A stretch of DNA of 64,000 bases, from positions 1 through 64,000 of the forward strand of contig JAJYDK010000019.1 of assembly GCA_021777555.1 (NCBI GenBank). The letters run 5' to 3'. Of this stretch, positions 1-8,416 are shown piece by piece. Within the stretch, counting starts at the first letter, position 1. Each line of letters starts with the position of its first letter. The notes under the pieces are model-generated. The model saw nothing but the letters and a program-made list of their open reading frames with translations. It searched no databases and was not told the DNA's origin. The translations under genes were made by a program, and so were the position numbers. This DNA comes from Pseudomonadota bacterium (GTDB taxonomy: Bacteria; Pseudomonadota; Gammaproteobacteria; Steroidobacterales; Steroidobacteraceae).

Positions 1-1926
1 GTCGGCTGGGACGTGCATCACGGTGGTTTCATCAGCAACGTCGCCGGCACCGATGCCAATGGCTGTATCTTCAACGGCGTGAGAACATTCCCCACCTGGT
101 CACTCCAGGCGAGCGGGATTGGGCCGGGCGGAAACACGGGGCAATGCGCCATCGGATCGCCGATCGGCGCCGGCGCCATCACCGTCGGGCCTTGGCTCAA
201 GAACAACTACAACACTTCCGATACCTACGGCGGACGGGTGGAATTGCGGTTCACCGTCAACGATCCCTGGGGCGACCCGTGGACGGTGACGCCGACCTTC
301 CAGGGCCAGTCGATCTCGGCGGACGGATTCTTCGGCTACGATCCGGCGGTGGGCTACCTGAAGCTCACGCACTTCGGGCCGGAGACCTCGCACGACACCT
401 GGGATCAGACCGCCCTCACCATCGAGGGCAAGATTCACGACTTCGACGTCGTGTATACCGGCGGCTACCTGAAGCGCAATCAGCATTCGATCGCCGATTA
501 CAGCGACTACTCGGAGTTCTATGACAAGATGGCGAGTACCGGCGCGTACTACGTCGGCAATTCCGGCGCGGCAATCATGCCGCAGCAGTTCGTGATCGGT
601 GCCGGTGATTTCGAGATGTGGAGCCAGGAGTTGCGTGTCACCACGCCGCTCGATGAGCCGGTCCACGCGACGGTCGGCGCGTATCTCGGGCGACAGATGC
701 ACAATATCTGGCAGCTCTACACCATGCCCGGATTCGGCTGGACCAACGTCTACGGCGGCGGCATCGCGGCCGGCAACCCCAATGGCCTAGGCTATCTCGG
801 CGGGCCGAATAATCCAAACAACCTGTCGATCCCGGGTTTCCCGAACGCCATCTGGCTGACCGATGAGCAGCGCATCGATCGCGACCGGGCCGTCTACGCG
901 CAGGCGACGTGGGATATCACCCACCAGTGGCATCTCACCGGTGGCATGCGCTTCTACCACTACGACAATTCATTGGTCGGCTTCTACGGCTTCAACAAGA
1001 ATTTCTTTGCCGGCGAAGGAACGGCGACGTGCTTCGAGGGGCCCATCGTCAAGTATTCACCGTGTACCGATCTGGACGCACAGACGACCGGCAGCGGGCA
1101 CGTTCCGAGGGTCAACCTGACCTATCAGATCACGCCGAACAAGATGGTCTACGCGACGTACTCGAAGGGCTATCGTCCCGGAGGCGTCAATCGTATCGCG
1201 CCGCCCTCGGTGGTTCAGGGAGTGAGGCCGGCTCCCGTGCCATACCAGGCGGATTTCCTGACCAACTACGAGATCGGTTGGAAGACGCAGTGGTTCCATA
1301 ACACGGTGCGCTGGAACGGGGCGCTCTTCTGGGAAGAATGGAAGGACTTCCAGTTTTCCCACCTCGGGGCGAATAGCGTCACCATCATCGCCAATGCGGG
1401 CAACGCGCGCATCCAGGGCGTGGAGAGCGATGTGGAGTGGGTTCCGGTGCACAACCTGTTCCTGAGCACGAATTTCTCCTTCACGGATCCGGTTCTGACG
1501 CAGACCTTCTATACCTGTCCCCAGGGGACCGCCAAGTGCGCCCACTCGCCGGTGCCGGCGGGAACAAACCTGCCGGTCGCACCGAAGTTCAAGGGCAATG
1601 TGATCGTGAGGTACACGCTGCCGATGATGGGTGACTGGAAGCCTTACGTGCAGCTCGCGGGCATGTACCAGGACGAGACCTCGTCTGCGCTGCTGCTCGA
1701 CCAGAATGCGGTTTACGGCAACCTGCCGGCCTACGCGCTGTTCAACTTCAAGCTGGGCGCCAACGCCGGCAACGGCATGCACGTGGACCTGTTCATCTCG
1801 AACCTCATGAACCGTCTCGCCCAGTACTCACGCTTCACGGAGAGCAATCCGAGTCTCGACAGCCAGGTCTACATCCTGCCGGCCCAGCCCCGCACCTTCG
1901 GGGTGGAGTTCGGTCAGGACTTTTGA
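1..1926 (+). CDS. TonB-dependent receptor, C-terminal part (5' end outside window)
   Basis: Outer-membrane beta-barrel receptor for active uptake of an unidentified ligand, energised by TonB. The frame is open from base 1, so the plug domain and signal peptide lie upstream of the window. About 640 residues of barrel are seen, with alternating aromatic/polar strands, the late-barrel motif YSKGYRPGGVN, a YEIGWKTQW strand and a C-terminal strand ending in Phe (FGVEFGQDF), as outer-membrane proteins require for BAM-dependent insertion. The barrel style resembles the receptors that are expanded in sphingomonads and Steroidobacter-like bacteria. The substrate cannot be read from this part. A strong hairpin follows the stop codon and is shared with the convergent Lrp-type gene. 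Confidence 0.9.
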   Translation, partial: VGWDVHHGGFISNVAGTDANGCIFNGVRTFPTWSLQASGIGPGGNTGQCAIGSPIGAGAITVGPWLKNNYNTSDTYGGRVELRFTVNDPWGDPWTVTPTFQGQSISADGFFGYDPAVGYLKLTHFGPETSHDTWDQTALTIEGKIHDFDVVYTGGYLKRNQHSIADYSDYSEFYDKMASTGAYYVGNSGAAIMPQQFVIGAGDFEMWSQELRVTTPLDEPVHATVGAYLGRQMHNIWQLYTMPGFGWTNVYGGGIAAGNPNGLGYLGGPNNPNNLSIPGFPNAIWLTDEQRIDRDRAVYAQATWDITHQWHLTGGMRFYHYDNSLVGFYGFNKNFFAGEGTATCFEGPIVKYSPCTDLDAQTTGSGHVPRVNLTYQITPNKMVYATYSKGYRPGGVNRIAPPSVVQGVRPAPVPYQADFLTNYEIGWKTQWFHNTVRWNGALFWEEWKDFQFSHLGANSVTIIANAGNARIQGVESDVEWVPVHNLFLSTNFSFTDPVLTQTFYTCPQGTAKCAHSPVPAGTNLPVAPKFKGNVIVRYTLPMMGDWKPYVQLAGMYQDETSSALLLDQNAVYGNLPAYALFNFKLGANAGNGMHVDLFISNLMNRLAQYSRFTESNPSLDSQVYILPAQPRTFGVEFGQDF

Positions 1927-1937
1927 CGGAGTCTGTC

Positions 1938-1963
1938 AGGCGGCCCGCTTCGGCGGGCCGCCT
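1938..1963. terminator. Bidirectional hairpin terminator between two convergent genes
   Basis: An 11-bp perfect stem (AGGCGGCCCGC / GCGGGCCGCCT) closes a TTCG tetraloop. It begins 11 bases after the receptor stop and touches the stop codon of the convergent Lrp-type gene. There is no long T tract on either side, so intrinsic termination is likely but not certain. Confidence 0.7.
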
Positions 1964-2385
1964 CAGAGCTTGAAAGTCGAGAGCAGCAGGCTCGTTTCGC
2001 TGCTCGACACCCCGGGCGTGCGGCTGATTCTCGCGAGCACCCGGTCGAAGGAGGCCAGGCTGTCGGCGCGCAGCTCCGCCACCAGATCCCATCGCCCATT
2101 TGTGCTGTGCAGGCTTGCGACGGCCGGATCGCCGCGCAGCGTCTTCACCACGGCATCGACCTGATTCCCCTCCGCGGCGATCGTCATGAATGCGCGGATG
2201 CTTTGCTCCTGAACGTCGGGCTTGAGCCGCACCGTATAGCCCACGATGGTCCCATCGGCCTCGAGCCGGGCCATGCGGTTTTGCACGGTGCCGCGCGCCA
2301 CCCCGAGCTTCTTGGCGAGCGACGCGACGGATGCGCGCGCATCGGCGCGCAGCAACGCGATGAGCCGATGATCGAGGTCGTCCAT
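1963..2385 (-). CDS. Lrp/AsnC-family transcriptional regulator
   Basis: 140-residue regulator of the feast/famine family. Residues about 1-60 form the winged helix-turn-helix (DDLDHRLIALLRADAR, then SLAKKLGVARGTVQNRM). The rest is the RAM ligand-binding/oligomerisation domain, so an amino acid effector is expected. Length is ordinary for the family. The ATG is preceded by GGGAG at good spacing. It is divergent from the ornithine cyclodeaminase-arginase operon across a 186-bp gap, the usual arrangement for a local activator of arginine/ornithine catabolism; that role is inferred from context. The gap is noticeably more AT-rich than its surroundings. Confidence 0.9.
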   Translation of the reverse strand: MDDLDHRLIALLRADARASVASLAKKLGVARGTVQNRMARLEADGTIVGYTVRLKPDVQEQSIRAFMTIAAEGNQVDAVVKTLRGDPAVASLHSTNGRWDLVAELRADSLASFDRVLARISRTPGVSSSETSLLLSTFKL

Positions 2386-2571
2386 GGGGTGGCTCCCGAG
2401 ATCTGGATTCTGGAGTGGCTAGCTTAGCAAATCGATAGGTGTCATTGGCGTTCTGGTCAATCGAGGGCGAGTTTTGATCATTGTTCTGGCTTTTTTCTAG
2501 CCCGGGGGCGCGGGATCATCGTTCCGAAGTGGCGTGTCCCTTGCGGCGCGCCCGATTTCGGGAGAACGATC

Positions 2572-3654
2572 ATGGTCGATTTCATCGGCATCCGGCGCGT
2601 CCAGGAACTGGTCGCAGACCTGGGCCCCGCGGCATTCCTCGCGGGATTGGCGCGCGAGATCGAGGCGGATTACCGGCGGTGGTCCGAGTTCGAGAAATCT
2701 CCGCGTCATGCCACGCATTCCCCGGTGGGCGTCATCGAGCTGATGCCAACCTCCGATGGCCGCCAGTACGCCTTCAAATACGTGAATGGCCATCCCAAGA
2801 ACACCGCAAAGGGCCTGTTGACGGTCATGGCCTTCGGTGTGCTCGCGGATGTCGAGACAGGCTACCCGCTCTTGCTGTCTGAGATGACGCTGACAACTGC
2901 GTTGCGCACGGCGGCGACCTCGGCTGTCGCCGCACGGTGGATGGCCCGTCGCGATGGGCGTGCCATGGCGCTGATCGGCAATGGCTCGCAGGCCGAATTC
3001 CAGGTCATCGCGTTCCACCACCTGCAAGGGATCCGTGAGGTGCGCCTGTACGATGTCGACCCGGATGCGACCGACAAGCTGGAGGACAATCTCGCGCGGC
3101 TGAGGCTCGAGGGGCTGAAGGTCGTGCGCTGCCGATCCAGCGCGGAGACCGTGCGCGGTGCGGACATCGTCACGACGGTGACCGCGGACAAGCGCAACGC
3201 GACCATCCTGACGCCCGAGATGATCGAGCCTGGCATGCATCTGAATGCCGTCGGGGGCGATTGTCCGGGCAAGACGGAGTTGCATGCCGACATCCTGCGG
3301 CGCACCGATGCGCGCGTGGTGGTGGAATTCGAGCCCCAATCGCGCATCGAAGGGGAGATCCAGCAGCTCCCGGCCGACTTTCCGGTGACGGAGCTCACCG
3401 AGGTGGTGAACGGTCGCAAACCGGGGCGCGTGAACGACGCCGAGGTCACCATTTTCGATTCCGTCGGGTTCGCCCTGCAGGATTTCTCCGCATTGCGCTA
3501 CCTGCACCGGCTGCATCAGCAGCGCCGTGGTACGCGTGCGACCATCGATTTGATTCCCGATCTCGATGATCCGAAGGATCTCTTCTCGGTGCTCGCCATG
3601 CCGTTGGATGAGCGCAAGCGGCCGGCGCCGGCCACGGAGAGGCTGAGCGCATGA
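2572..3654 (+). CDS. Ornithine cyclodeaminase
   Basis: Converts L-ornithine to L-proline and ammonia using bound NAD+. The 360-residue length fits the ornithine cyclodeaminase/mu-crystallin family. The stretch NGHPKNTAKGLLTV, followed by SEMTLTTALRTAATSA, closely matches the substrate-binding part of true Pseudomonas-type cyclodeaminases rather than the looser mu-crystallin relatives. The Rossmann nucleotide motif is IGNGSQAEFQ. The ATG lies behind GGGAGAACG. The stop overlaps the next gene by 4 bp (ATGA), so it is translationally coupled to the arginase: together they turn arginine into proline. The divergent Lrp-type gene is the likely regulator. Confidence 0.93.
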   Translation: MVDFIGIRRVQELVADLGPAAFLAGLAREIEADYRRWSEFEKSPRHATHSPVGVIELMPTSDGRQYAFKYVNGHPKNTAKGLLTVMAFGVLADVETGYPLLLSEMTLTTALRTAATSAVAARWMARRDGRAMALIGNGSQAEFQVIAFHHLQGIREVRLYDVDPDATDKLEDNLARLRLEGLKVVRCRSSAETVRGADIVTTVTADKRNATILTPEMIEPGMHLNAVGGDCPGKTELHADILRRTDARVVVEFEPQSRIEGEIQQLPADFPVTELTEVVNGRKPGRVNDAEVTIFDSVGFALQDFSALRYLHRLHQQRRGTRATIDLIPDLDDPKDLFSVLAMPLDERKRPAPATERLSA

Positions 3655-4649
3655 GTGCGCCGCGGCGCATGGTCAGCCTGATCGGTGCGCCGACGGACGT
3701 CGGGGCTGCGGAGCGTGGTGCCTCAATGGGGCCGGAAGCCATGCGGGTCGCGGGCATTCAACAGGCGCTCGAGCAGCGGGGACTGCGTGTGCTCGACCGC
3801 GGCAATCTCGCCGGGCCCGCCAACCCCCGCCCGCCGCCGGTCGATGGCTACCGTAACCTCCCGGCCGTGCTCGAGTGGAATCGCCTGGTGCACGAGGCGG
3901 TGTACGAGGAGCTGTGCGCGGACCGGTTGCCCATTGTGCTCGGCGGTGACCATTCCCTCGGCATCGGCTCGATCAGCGCCGTGTCACGGCGCTGCCGCGA
4001 GAGCGGCCGCAAGCTGCGGGTGCTGTGGCTCGATGCGCACGCGGACTTCAACACCGGGGAGCTCTCCCCGAGCGGCAATCTGCACGGCATGCCGCTCGCG
4101 TGCCTCTGCGGCCATGGGCCGAAGCCGTTGGCGGAGCTGGGCGGCGCCATGCCGGCGATTCACCCGCAGTGGATCCGGCAGATCGGGATACGCAGCGTCG
4201 ATGAGGGCGAGAGGCGCTTCGTGCACGAGCTCGGGGTCGAAGTGTTCGACATGCGCTACATCGATGAAATGGGCATGCGCCAGGCGATGGAGCAGGCGCT
4301 CGCCGGTCTCGACCGGGATACCCACCTGCACGTGAGTTTCGATGTCGATTTCCTGGATCCCGACATCGCTCCGGGGGTGGGCACGACGGTACCGGGAGGC
4401 CCGACCTATCGCGAGGCGCAGCTGTGCATGGAGATGATCGCCGACACGCGCCTGGTGGGTTCACTCGATGTGGTCGAGCTCAATCCCGCGCTCGATGTGC
4501 GCAATGAGACCGCGGTGCTCGCGGTGAGCCTGCTCGAATCCCTGTTCGGCAAGAGCACGCTGGTGCGACGCCAGGGCTCACGTCCCGCGCTCGGAGTGGT
4601 CGGTGCGGGCTCGCGCGCAGCCAAGGGCAAGGGCGGCTCCGGCGCCTGA
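3651..4649 (+). CDS. rocF: Arginase
   Basis: Hydrolyses arginine to ornithine and urea, feeding the cyclodeaminase encoded just upstream. The 332-residue ureohydrolase shows all the binuclear manganese motifs: GGDHSLG, DAHADFN, and SFDVDFLDP, followed by the arginase-type PGVGTTVPGG turn and the late VVELNPALD segment. The start overlaps the upstream stop (ATGA). The last 25 residues are a low-complexity Ala/Gly/Lys-rich tail beyond the usual fold. An agmatinase is less likely given the GTTVPGG motif and the pairing with ornithine cyclodeaminase. Confidence 0.93.
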   Translation: MSAPRRMVSLIGAPTDVGAAERGASMGPEAMRVAGIQQALEQRGLRVLDRGNLAGPANPRPPPVDGYRNLPAVLEWNRLVHEAVYEELCADRLPIVLGGDHSLGIGSISAVSRRCRESGRKLRVLWLDAHADFNTGELSPSGNLHGMPLACLCGHGPKPLAELGGAMPAIHPQWIRQIGIRSVDEGERRFVHELGVEVFDMRYIDEMGMRQAMEQALAGLDRDTHLHVSFDVDFLDPDIAPGVGTTVPGGPTYREAQLCMEMIADTRLVGSLDVVELNPALDVRNETAVLAVSLLESLFGKSTLVRRQGSRPALGVVGAGSRAAKGKGGSGA

Positions 4650-4817
4650 TCGGGCTGCTTCGCCCTCAGCGCACGTGCCTCTCGATCACATTGATCGAGT
4701 CGGGCGCCTGCCGAGGTAACGGCTCAGGCCGCGCCGCGACCAAGATTCAACACGTCGGCTCACTGGGGGCGTAAGCTGACTCCCGTGCGAATGGGCCTCA
4801 GATGCGCCGGGCAAACC

Positions 4818-5858
4818 ATGGGGGTCGACATTCAAACACCGGACGCAGCGTGGTCGCGACGACGCTTCATCGCGAACGGCCTGCTGCCCGTGCTCCTCGT
4901 GCCCCAGCTGTCGCGGGCGTTGACCGCCACGGCCATGCCTCACTCCTCGGCGCGCCCAGGCGGACACAACGCTCCGCCGCCGGGAGGCCTTGCGGGGCCT
5001 TCCGGGAAGGAGCAGGCGGCCCGATTGACGACACCCGTCTACGTCACTGGTCACGGTCCCTACCGCTTTCTGGTCGATACCGGCGCCGAGCGCTCCGTCC
5101 TCGCGGCCGAGCTCGCCTCACGCCTCGCCCTGCCGCGCTGCCCGCCGGTGTTGCTGCAGGGCATCATCCTGGCGCAGAAGACCCCGGAGGTGGAAGTCGC
5201 GCAGCTCGCAACGGGCGGCGTCATCTGCACGGATCTGCGAGTGCCGATCCTGTCGGGTGCGATGCTCGGGGCGGACGGCTATCTCGGGCTCGATGTCCTC
5301 AACGGACACCGCGTGGTCTTCGATTTCAAGCGGCACGCGCTGAGGATCGAGAAGCCGCAAGGGTTCTTCTCGGCCCTGTGGGGCGAGGACGACCAGATCC
5401 GGGTCCGCGCGCAAGGCGAGTCGGGCCGTTTGAGGTCGACCGACTGCTACGTCGATGGTGTCAGGGCGACCGCTTTCATCGACAGCGGCGCACAGGTCTC
5501 GGTGTGCAATCCGCCGCTCTATGCGGCGCTGCAACAGCGTAAGTCGCCTCCCATCTCACTCGCCACCGTAGAGCTCTCAGGCGTTACCGGCGGGACGATC
5601 GCCGGCTCGGTGACGGTGATCGATACCATCCGGCTGCCCGGGCTTGCCCTCACCGTGACGCCCGTGGTCATCGCCGATTTACGGGTGTTCGCGTTGTGGG
5701 GGCTCAGCCGCAGGCCGGCGATCCTCATCGGCATGAATTGCCTGCGCGCCTTCTCGAGCGTATCGATCGACTACGCGCGCAAGGACGTGCTCTTCCGGAT
5801 TCCGAGCGCGGCAACCTCGCCCATGGAGCTCGCGCAGACCGACTCCGGGCTCGGCTGA
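4818..5858 (+). CDS. Retropepsin-like aspartic protease family protein, Tat-type signal
   Basis: 346 residues if started at the ATG at 4818; a GTG at 4785 and ATG at 4791 are alternatives. The N-terminus carries a twin-arginine motif (SRRRFIANG) followed by a hydrophobic stretch, so export by Tat is predicted. Two aspartic-protease half-sites are visible, FLVDTGAERS near residue 85 and FIDSGAQVS near residue 220. The single chain therefore has two retropepsin-like lobes (gag-asp_proteas/Asp_protease_2 type). Substrate is unknown. A similar two-lobe protein with a Sec-type leader lies 3.6 kb downstream (8417-9271). Its stop is 16 bp from the end of the convergent membrane protein gene. Confidence 0.75.
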   Translation: MGVDIQTPDAAWSRRRFIANGLLPVLLVPQLSRALTATAMPHSSARPGGHNAPPPGGLAGPSGKEQAARLTTPVYVTGHGPYRFLVDTGAERSVLAAELASRLALPRCPPVLLQGIILAQKTPEVEVAQLATGGVICTDLRVPILSGAMLGADGYLGLDVLNGHRVVFDFKRHALRIEKPQGFFSALWGEDDQIRVRAQGESGRLRSTDCYVDGVRATAFIDSGAQVSVCNPPLYAALQQRKSPPISLATVELSGVTGGTIAGSVTVIDTIRLPGLALTVTPVVIADLRVFALWGLSRRPAILIGMNCLRAFSSVSIDYARKDVLFRIPSAATSPMELAQTDSGLG

Positions 5859-5874
5859 CCGTCCCGGGGCCCGC

Positions 5875-6678
5875 TCATCTCCCGGCGGAGAGCGATTGAC
5901 GGTGGGCCGGCGGGAAGGCCGGCACGGCCATCGGGCGGTAGGAGTGCGCCACGAGCCAGGCTCCCGAGGAGATCAACCAGGAGATGAGCAGCCCCGTCCA
6001 GTGATACCGCTCGGGCGCCACGATGACCTCCACCAGCCAGATGAGCACGGTGAAGGTCATCATCTGACCAGTGACCAGGATGGCCGCGAGGCGCGCGAGG
6101 ACCGAGAACAGGATGCCGAGACCTGCGGCGATGAAGGCGGCGGCGGTCAAGCCGGCCCAGAACACGTGAGCGGGAATCCAACCGGGTATGAAGTTCGCGG
6201 TGTCCGCGAAATAGTGGACGTTGAACTGACCGCACGCGAGCAGCGAGGCCCCGAGCAGCATCCTCGCGATGCGTATGCCTGGGGTGCCGCTCAGGAAGGG
6301 CAGCCCGGGCATTCGCATCCCGCAGTCCGCATGGAGCGCGAGCGCGCCGGCGAGCATGATGCCGTTCTCCCCGAGGCCGCCCCAGGGGCCGCTGTCGAGC
6401 GGCGAGGCGATGACTGCGGGCACCCGGAGCAGGAGCCACCACAGGAAAAGGTAGAGCAGCGCGGCGGTTGTGGCATAGGGGGCGGTGCGCAGCCAGATGA
6501 GGCCCGCGCCGCAGGCGAGACTCACCAGCGCGCAGGCATACGCGAGCGGCTCCCGCTCAGGCACCCAGGCCGGAACCCGCTGCCACACGAGAGCGAAATC
6601 GCCGCTCGCGAGTCCGAGGACGCCGAGACCGATCAGACCGGCGGAGAATACCGCCATTGCGCTGTGTTTGAAGCTCAT
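5875..6678 (-). CDS. Multi-pass inner-membrane protein, DoxX-like in character
   Basis: 267-residue hydrophobic protein with roughly seven or eight predicted membrane helices and short loops; no catalytic motif was recognised. The size and helix pattern recall DoxX/DUF-type integral membrane proteins, but I cannot assign a family firmly. The ATG at 6678 (MSFKHSAMAVF) is chosen because a longer start would run into the divergent control region. It is divergent from the MocR gene, and three TGGACC repeats lie between the two starts, so it is the probable target of that regulator. This suggests a role in transport or in metabolism of an amine or vitamin B6 compound, which is inference. Confidence 0.6.
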   Translation of the reverse strand: MSFKHSAMAVFSAGLIGLGVLGLASGDFALVWQRVPAWVPEREPLAYACALVSLACGAGLIWLRTAPYATTAALLYLFLWWLLLRVPAVIASPLDSGPWGGLGENGIMLAGALALHADCGMRMPGLPFLSGTPGIRIARMLLGASLLACGQFNVHYFADTANFIPGWIPAHVFWAGLTAAAFIAAGLGILFSVLARLAAILVTGQMMTFTVLIWLVEVIVAPERYHWTGLLISWLISSGAWLVAHSYRPMAVPAFPPAHRQSLSAGR

Positions 6679-6724
6679 GGGCCCTGTCCCGGTCGGCGCG
6701 ACAGGGCGCATGGTATGCTGCGGA

Positions 6725-6769
6725 TGGACCTGCCGCATGGACCATTGCGATCCGGATTACTGGACCATT
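6725..6769 (+). promoter_or_regulatory. Candidate MocR operator: three TGGACC direct repeats
   Basis: TGGACC occurs at 6725-6730, 6738-6743 and 6761-6766; the last two extend to TGGACCATT. MocR/TauR-type regulators bind direct repeats of a CTGGACYTAA-like word. The repeats sit between the divergent membrane protein and MocR genes, which also argues against MocR starts at 6715 or 6724. Confidence 0.5.
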
Positions 6770-6792
6770 ATCGAATCCACCGCGAGTCCGCC

Positions 6793-8310
6793 GTGCCGAA
6801 GAAACAAGCCGATGTTGCGTTGACTCTCGGGCCACGGCCGCACGGGGCGACGCTGCTGCGCTGGCTGTATGACGGGATACGTACTGGAATCATCGAGGGC
6901 CGGCTGGCCCCAGGCGCCAGGCTCCCTTCGACTCGCACCATCGCGCGCCAGAATGGTCTCGCGCGCGGAACCGTCGTGGCGGCGTTCGATCACCTGGTTG
7001 CGGAGGGTTACCTCGAGGGCGCGGTGGGCAATGGAACTTTCGTGAGGCGCATGACGCCCGGGCCGCCGGCCGGCCAGGGAGCGCGTGCGAAAGTGCGGGC
7101 GACGTCGCTGCCGTCGCTCTCGGCGAGAGGGAGGCGTCTCGCCGGCCATCCCTTCCCCTTTCCGAGCGGTGGGGGCGAGGTGAGCCTGTTCCGGCTCGAT
7201 TTCCCGGCGCTCGAGGCTTTCCCCATCAGCATCTGGGGGCGCATCGCAGCGCAGTGCCTGCGCCGCGATGCGCCCGGTCTCCTGCGCCACGGTGACACCC
7301 AGGGATTCAGGCCTCTGCGCGAGGCGATCGCCCAGCATGTCGGTCTCACCCGGGGCGTGAAGTGCGATGCGCAGCAGGTGATCATCACCGCCGGTACCCA
7401 GCCCTCACTCGACCTCATCGCCCGCCTGGTGCTCGATCCGGGCGATCGCGTGTGGATGGAGGATCCGGGCTACTCGGCCGCGAGCTCGCTCCTGCGGGCC
7501 GCCGGCGCCGAGCTGGTCGGCGTGCCGGTGGACGAGGAGGGGATCGATTGCGAGGCCGGCCGCCGCCGCTGCCGCACCGCAAAGCTCGTCTACCTGACCC
7601 CGAACTGCCAGTTCCCGCTTGGCTGCAGCCTGTCATTGCCGCGCCGGCTCGCGCTCCTCGATTGGGCGGGCGAGGCGGGCGCGTGGGTGTTCGAGGACGA
7701 TTACGACGGTCAGCTGGGCTTCGACGGACGGCCGCTTGCGGCGCTGCGCAGCCTGGATCGCGCCGGCTGCGTGGTGTATTCCAACAGCTTCAGCAAGATG
7801 CTGTTTCCCTCGCTGCGTCTCGGGTACCTGATCGTGCCGCCGCGACTGGCGGAGGCGGCGCGGGCCGCCCGCTCGGTGCTGCAGCGCTTCCCCCCGGTGT
7901 TGGATCAGGCGACTCTGGCGGAATTCATCGTCCAGGGCCACATGGAGCAGCACATGCGCCGCATGCGGGAGCTCTACACCGAGCGGGTCGAGACGCTCAT
8001 GAGGCGGGCGGCGCGCGATCTGCCGGATGTCCTGACGCTCTCGGCGCCCGCGGCGGGCCTGCAGGTCGTCGGCTGGCTGGCGCGCGGGATCGATGCCGGG
8101 CAGGCGAGCCGGCTCGCCCTCGCACGGGGCATTTACGCGATCCCGCTGTCATCGCTCACACTCGATCGGACGCTGCCGCCGGCGCTGGTGTTCGGATCGG
8201 CAAGCACCGAGGTGCGTGCCATCCCGCGCGCCCTCGGGAGGCTGGGCACCCTTCTGAGGGAGTTGCAGTCCGCCGGGCCGGGCGCTCGCGGCGCTTCGGG
8301 CCCGCACTGA
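6793..8310 (+). CDS. MocR/PdxR-type transcriptional regulator (GntR wHTH fused to aminotransferase fold)
   Basis: 505 residues from the GTG at 6793. Residues about 15-85 form a GntR winged helix (RTGIIEGRLAPGARLPSTR, then ARGTVVAAFDHLVAEGYLE). The remainder is a class I aminotransferase fold with the PLP-lysine segment YSNSFSKMLFPSLRLGYL and the upstream EDDYDGQLGFDG motif. Family members sense PLP or amine/amino acid ligands and control vitamin B6, GABA or taurine genes. The open frame continues upstream to 5896, but that part lies antisense to the divergent gene and is not protein-like. Binding to the TGGACC repeats just upstream, and control of itself and the divergent membrane protein, are inferred. 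Confidence 0.88.
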   Translation: MPKKQADVALTLGPRPHGATLLRWLYDGIRTGIIEGRLAPGARLPSTRTIARQNGLARGTVVAAFDHLVAEGYLEGAVGNGTFVRRMTPGPPAGQGARAKVRATSLPSLSARGRRLAGHPFPFPSGGGEVSLFRLDFPALEAFPISIWGRIAAQCLRRDAPGLLRHGDTQGFRPLREAIAQHVGLTRGVKCDAQQVIITAGTQPSLDLIARLVLDPGDRVWMEDPGYSAASSLLRAAGAELVGVPVDEEGIDCEAGRRRCRTAKLVYLTPNCQFPLGCSLSLPRRLALLDWAGEAGAWVFEDDYDGQLGFDGRPLAALRSLDRAGCVVYSNSFSKMLFPSLRLGYLIVPPRLAEAARAARSVLQRFPPVLDQATLAEFIVQGHMEQHMRRMRELYTERVETLMRRAARDLPDVLTLSAPAAGLQVVGWLARGIDAGQASRLALARGIYAIPLSSLTLDRTLPPALVFGSASTEVRAIPRALGRLGTLLRELQSAGPGARGASGPH

Positions 8311-8416
8311 GCCGTCCCGTCCGCGCCACCGGCCGGGATCGCCATTGGCCTCATGTTCATGCGAGGATGGATGACCCCTCAGCGCTTCGAGCCGTGACGA
8401 GGGTGGGAGCCTGACC

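Noticed and set aside
5896-6792. The MocR frame stays open about 300 codons upstream of the chosen start, suggesting a giant N-terminal extension.
   Set aside because: That part is antisense to the membrane protein gene, is rich in His/Arg/Gly without domain features, and crosses the TGGACC repeats; it is a high-GC artefact.
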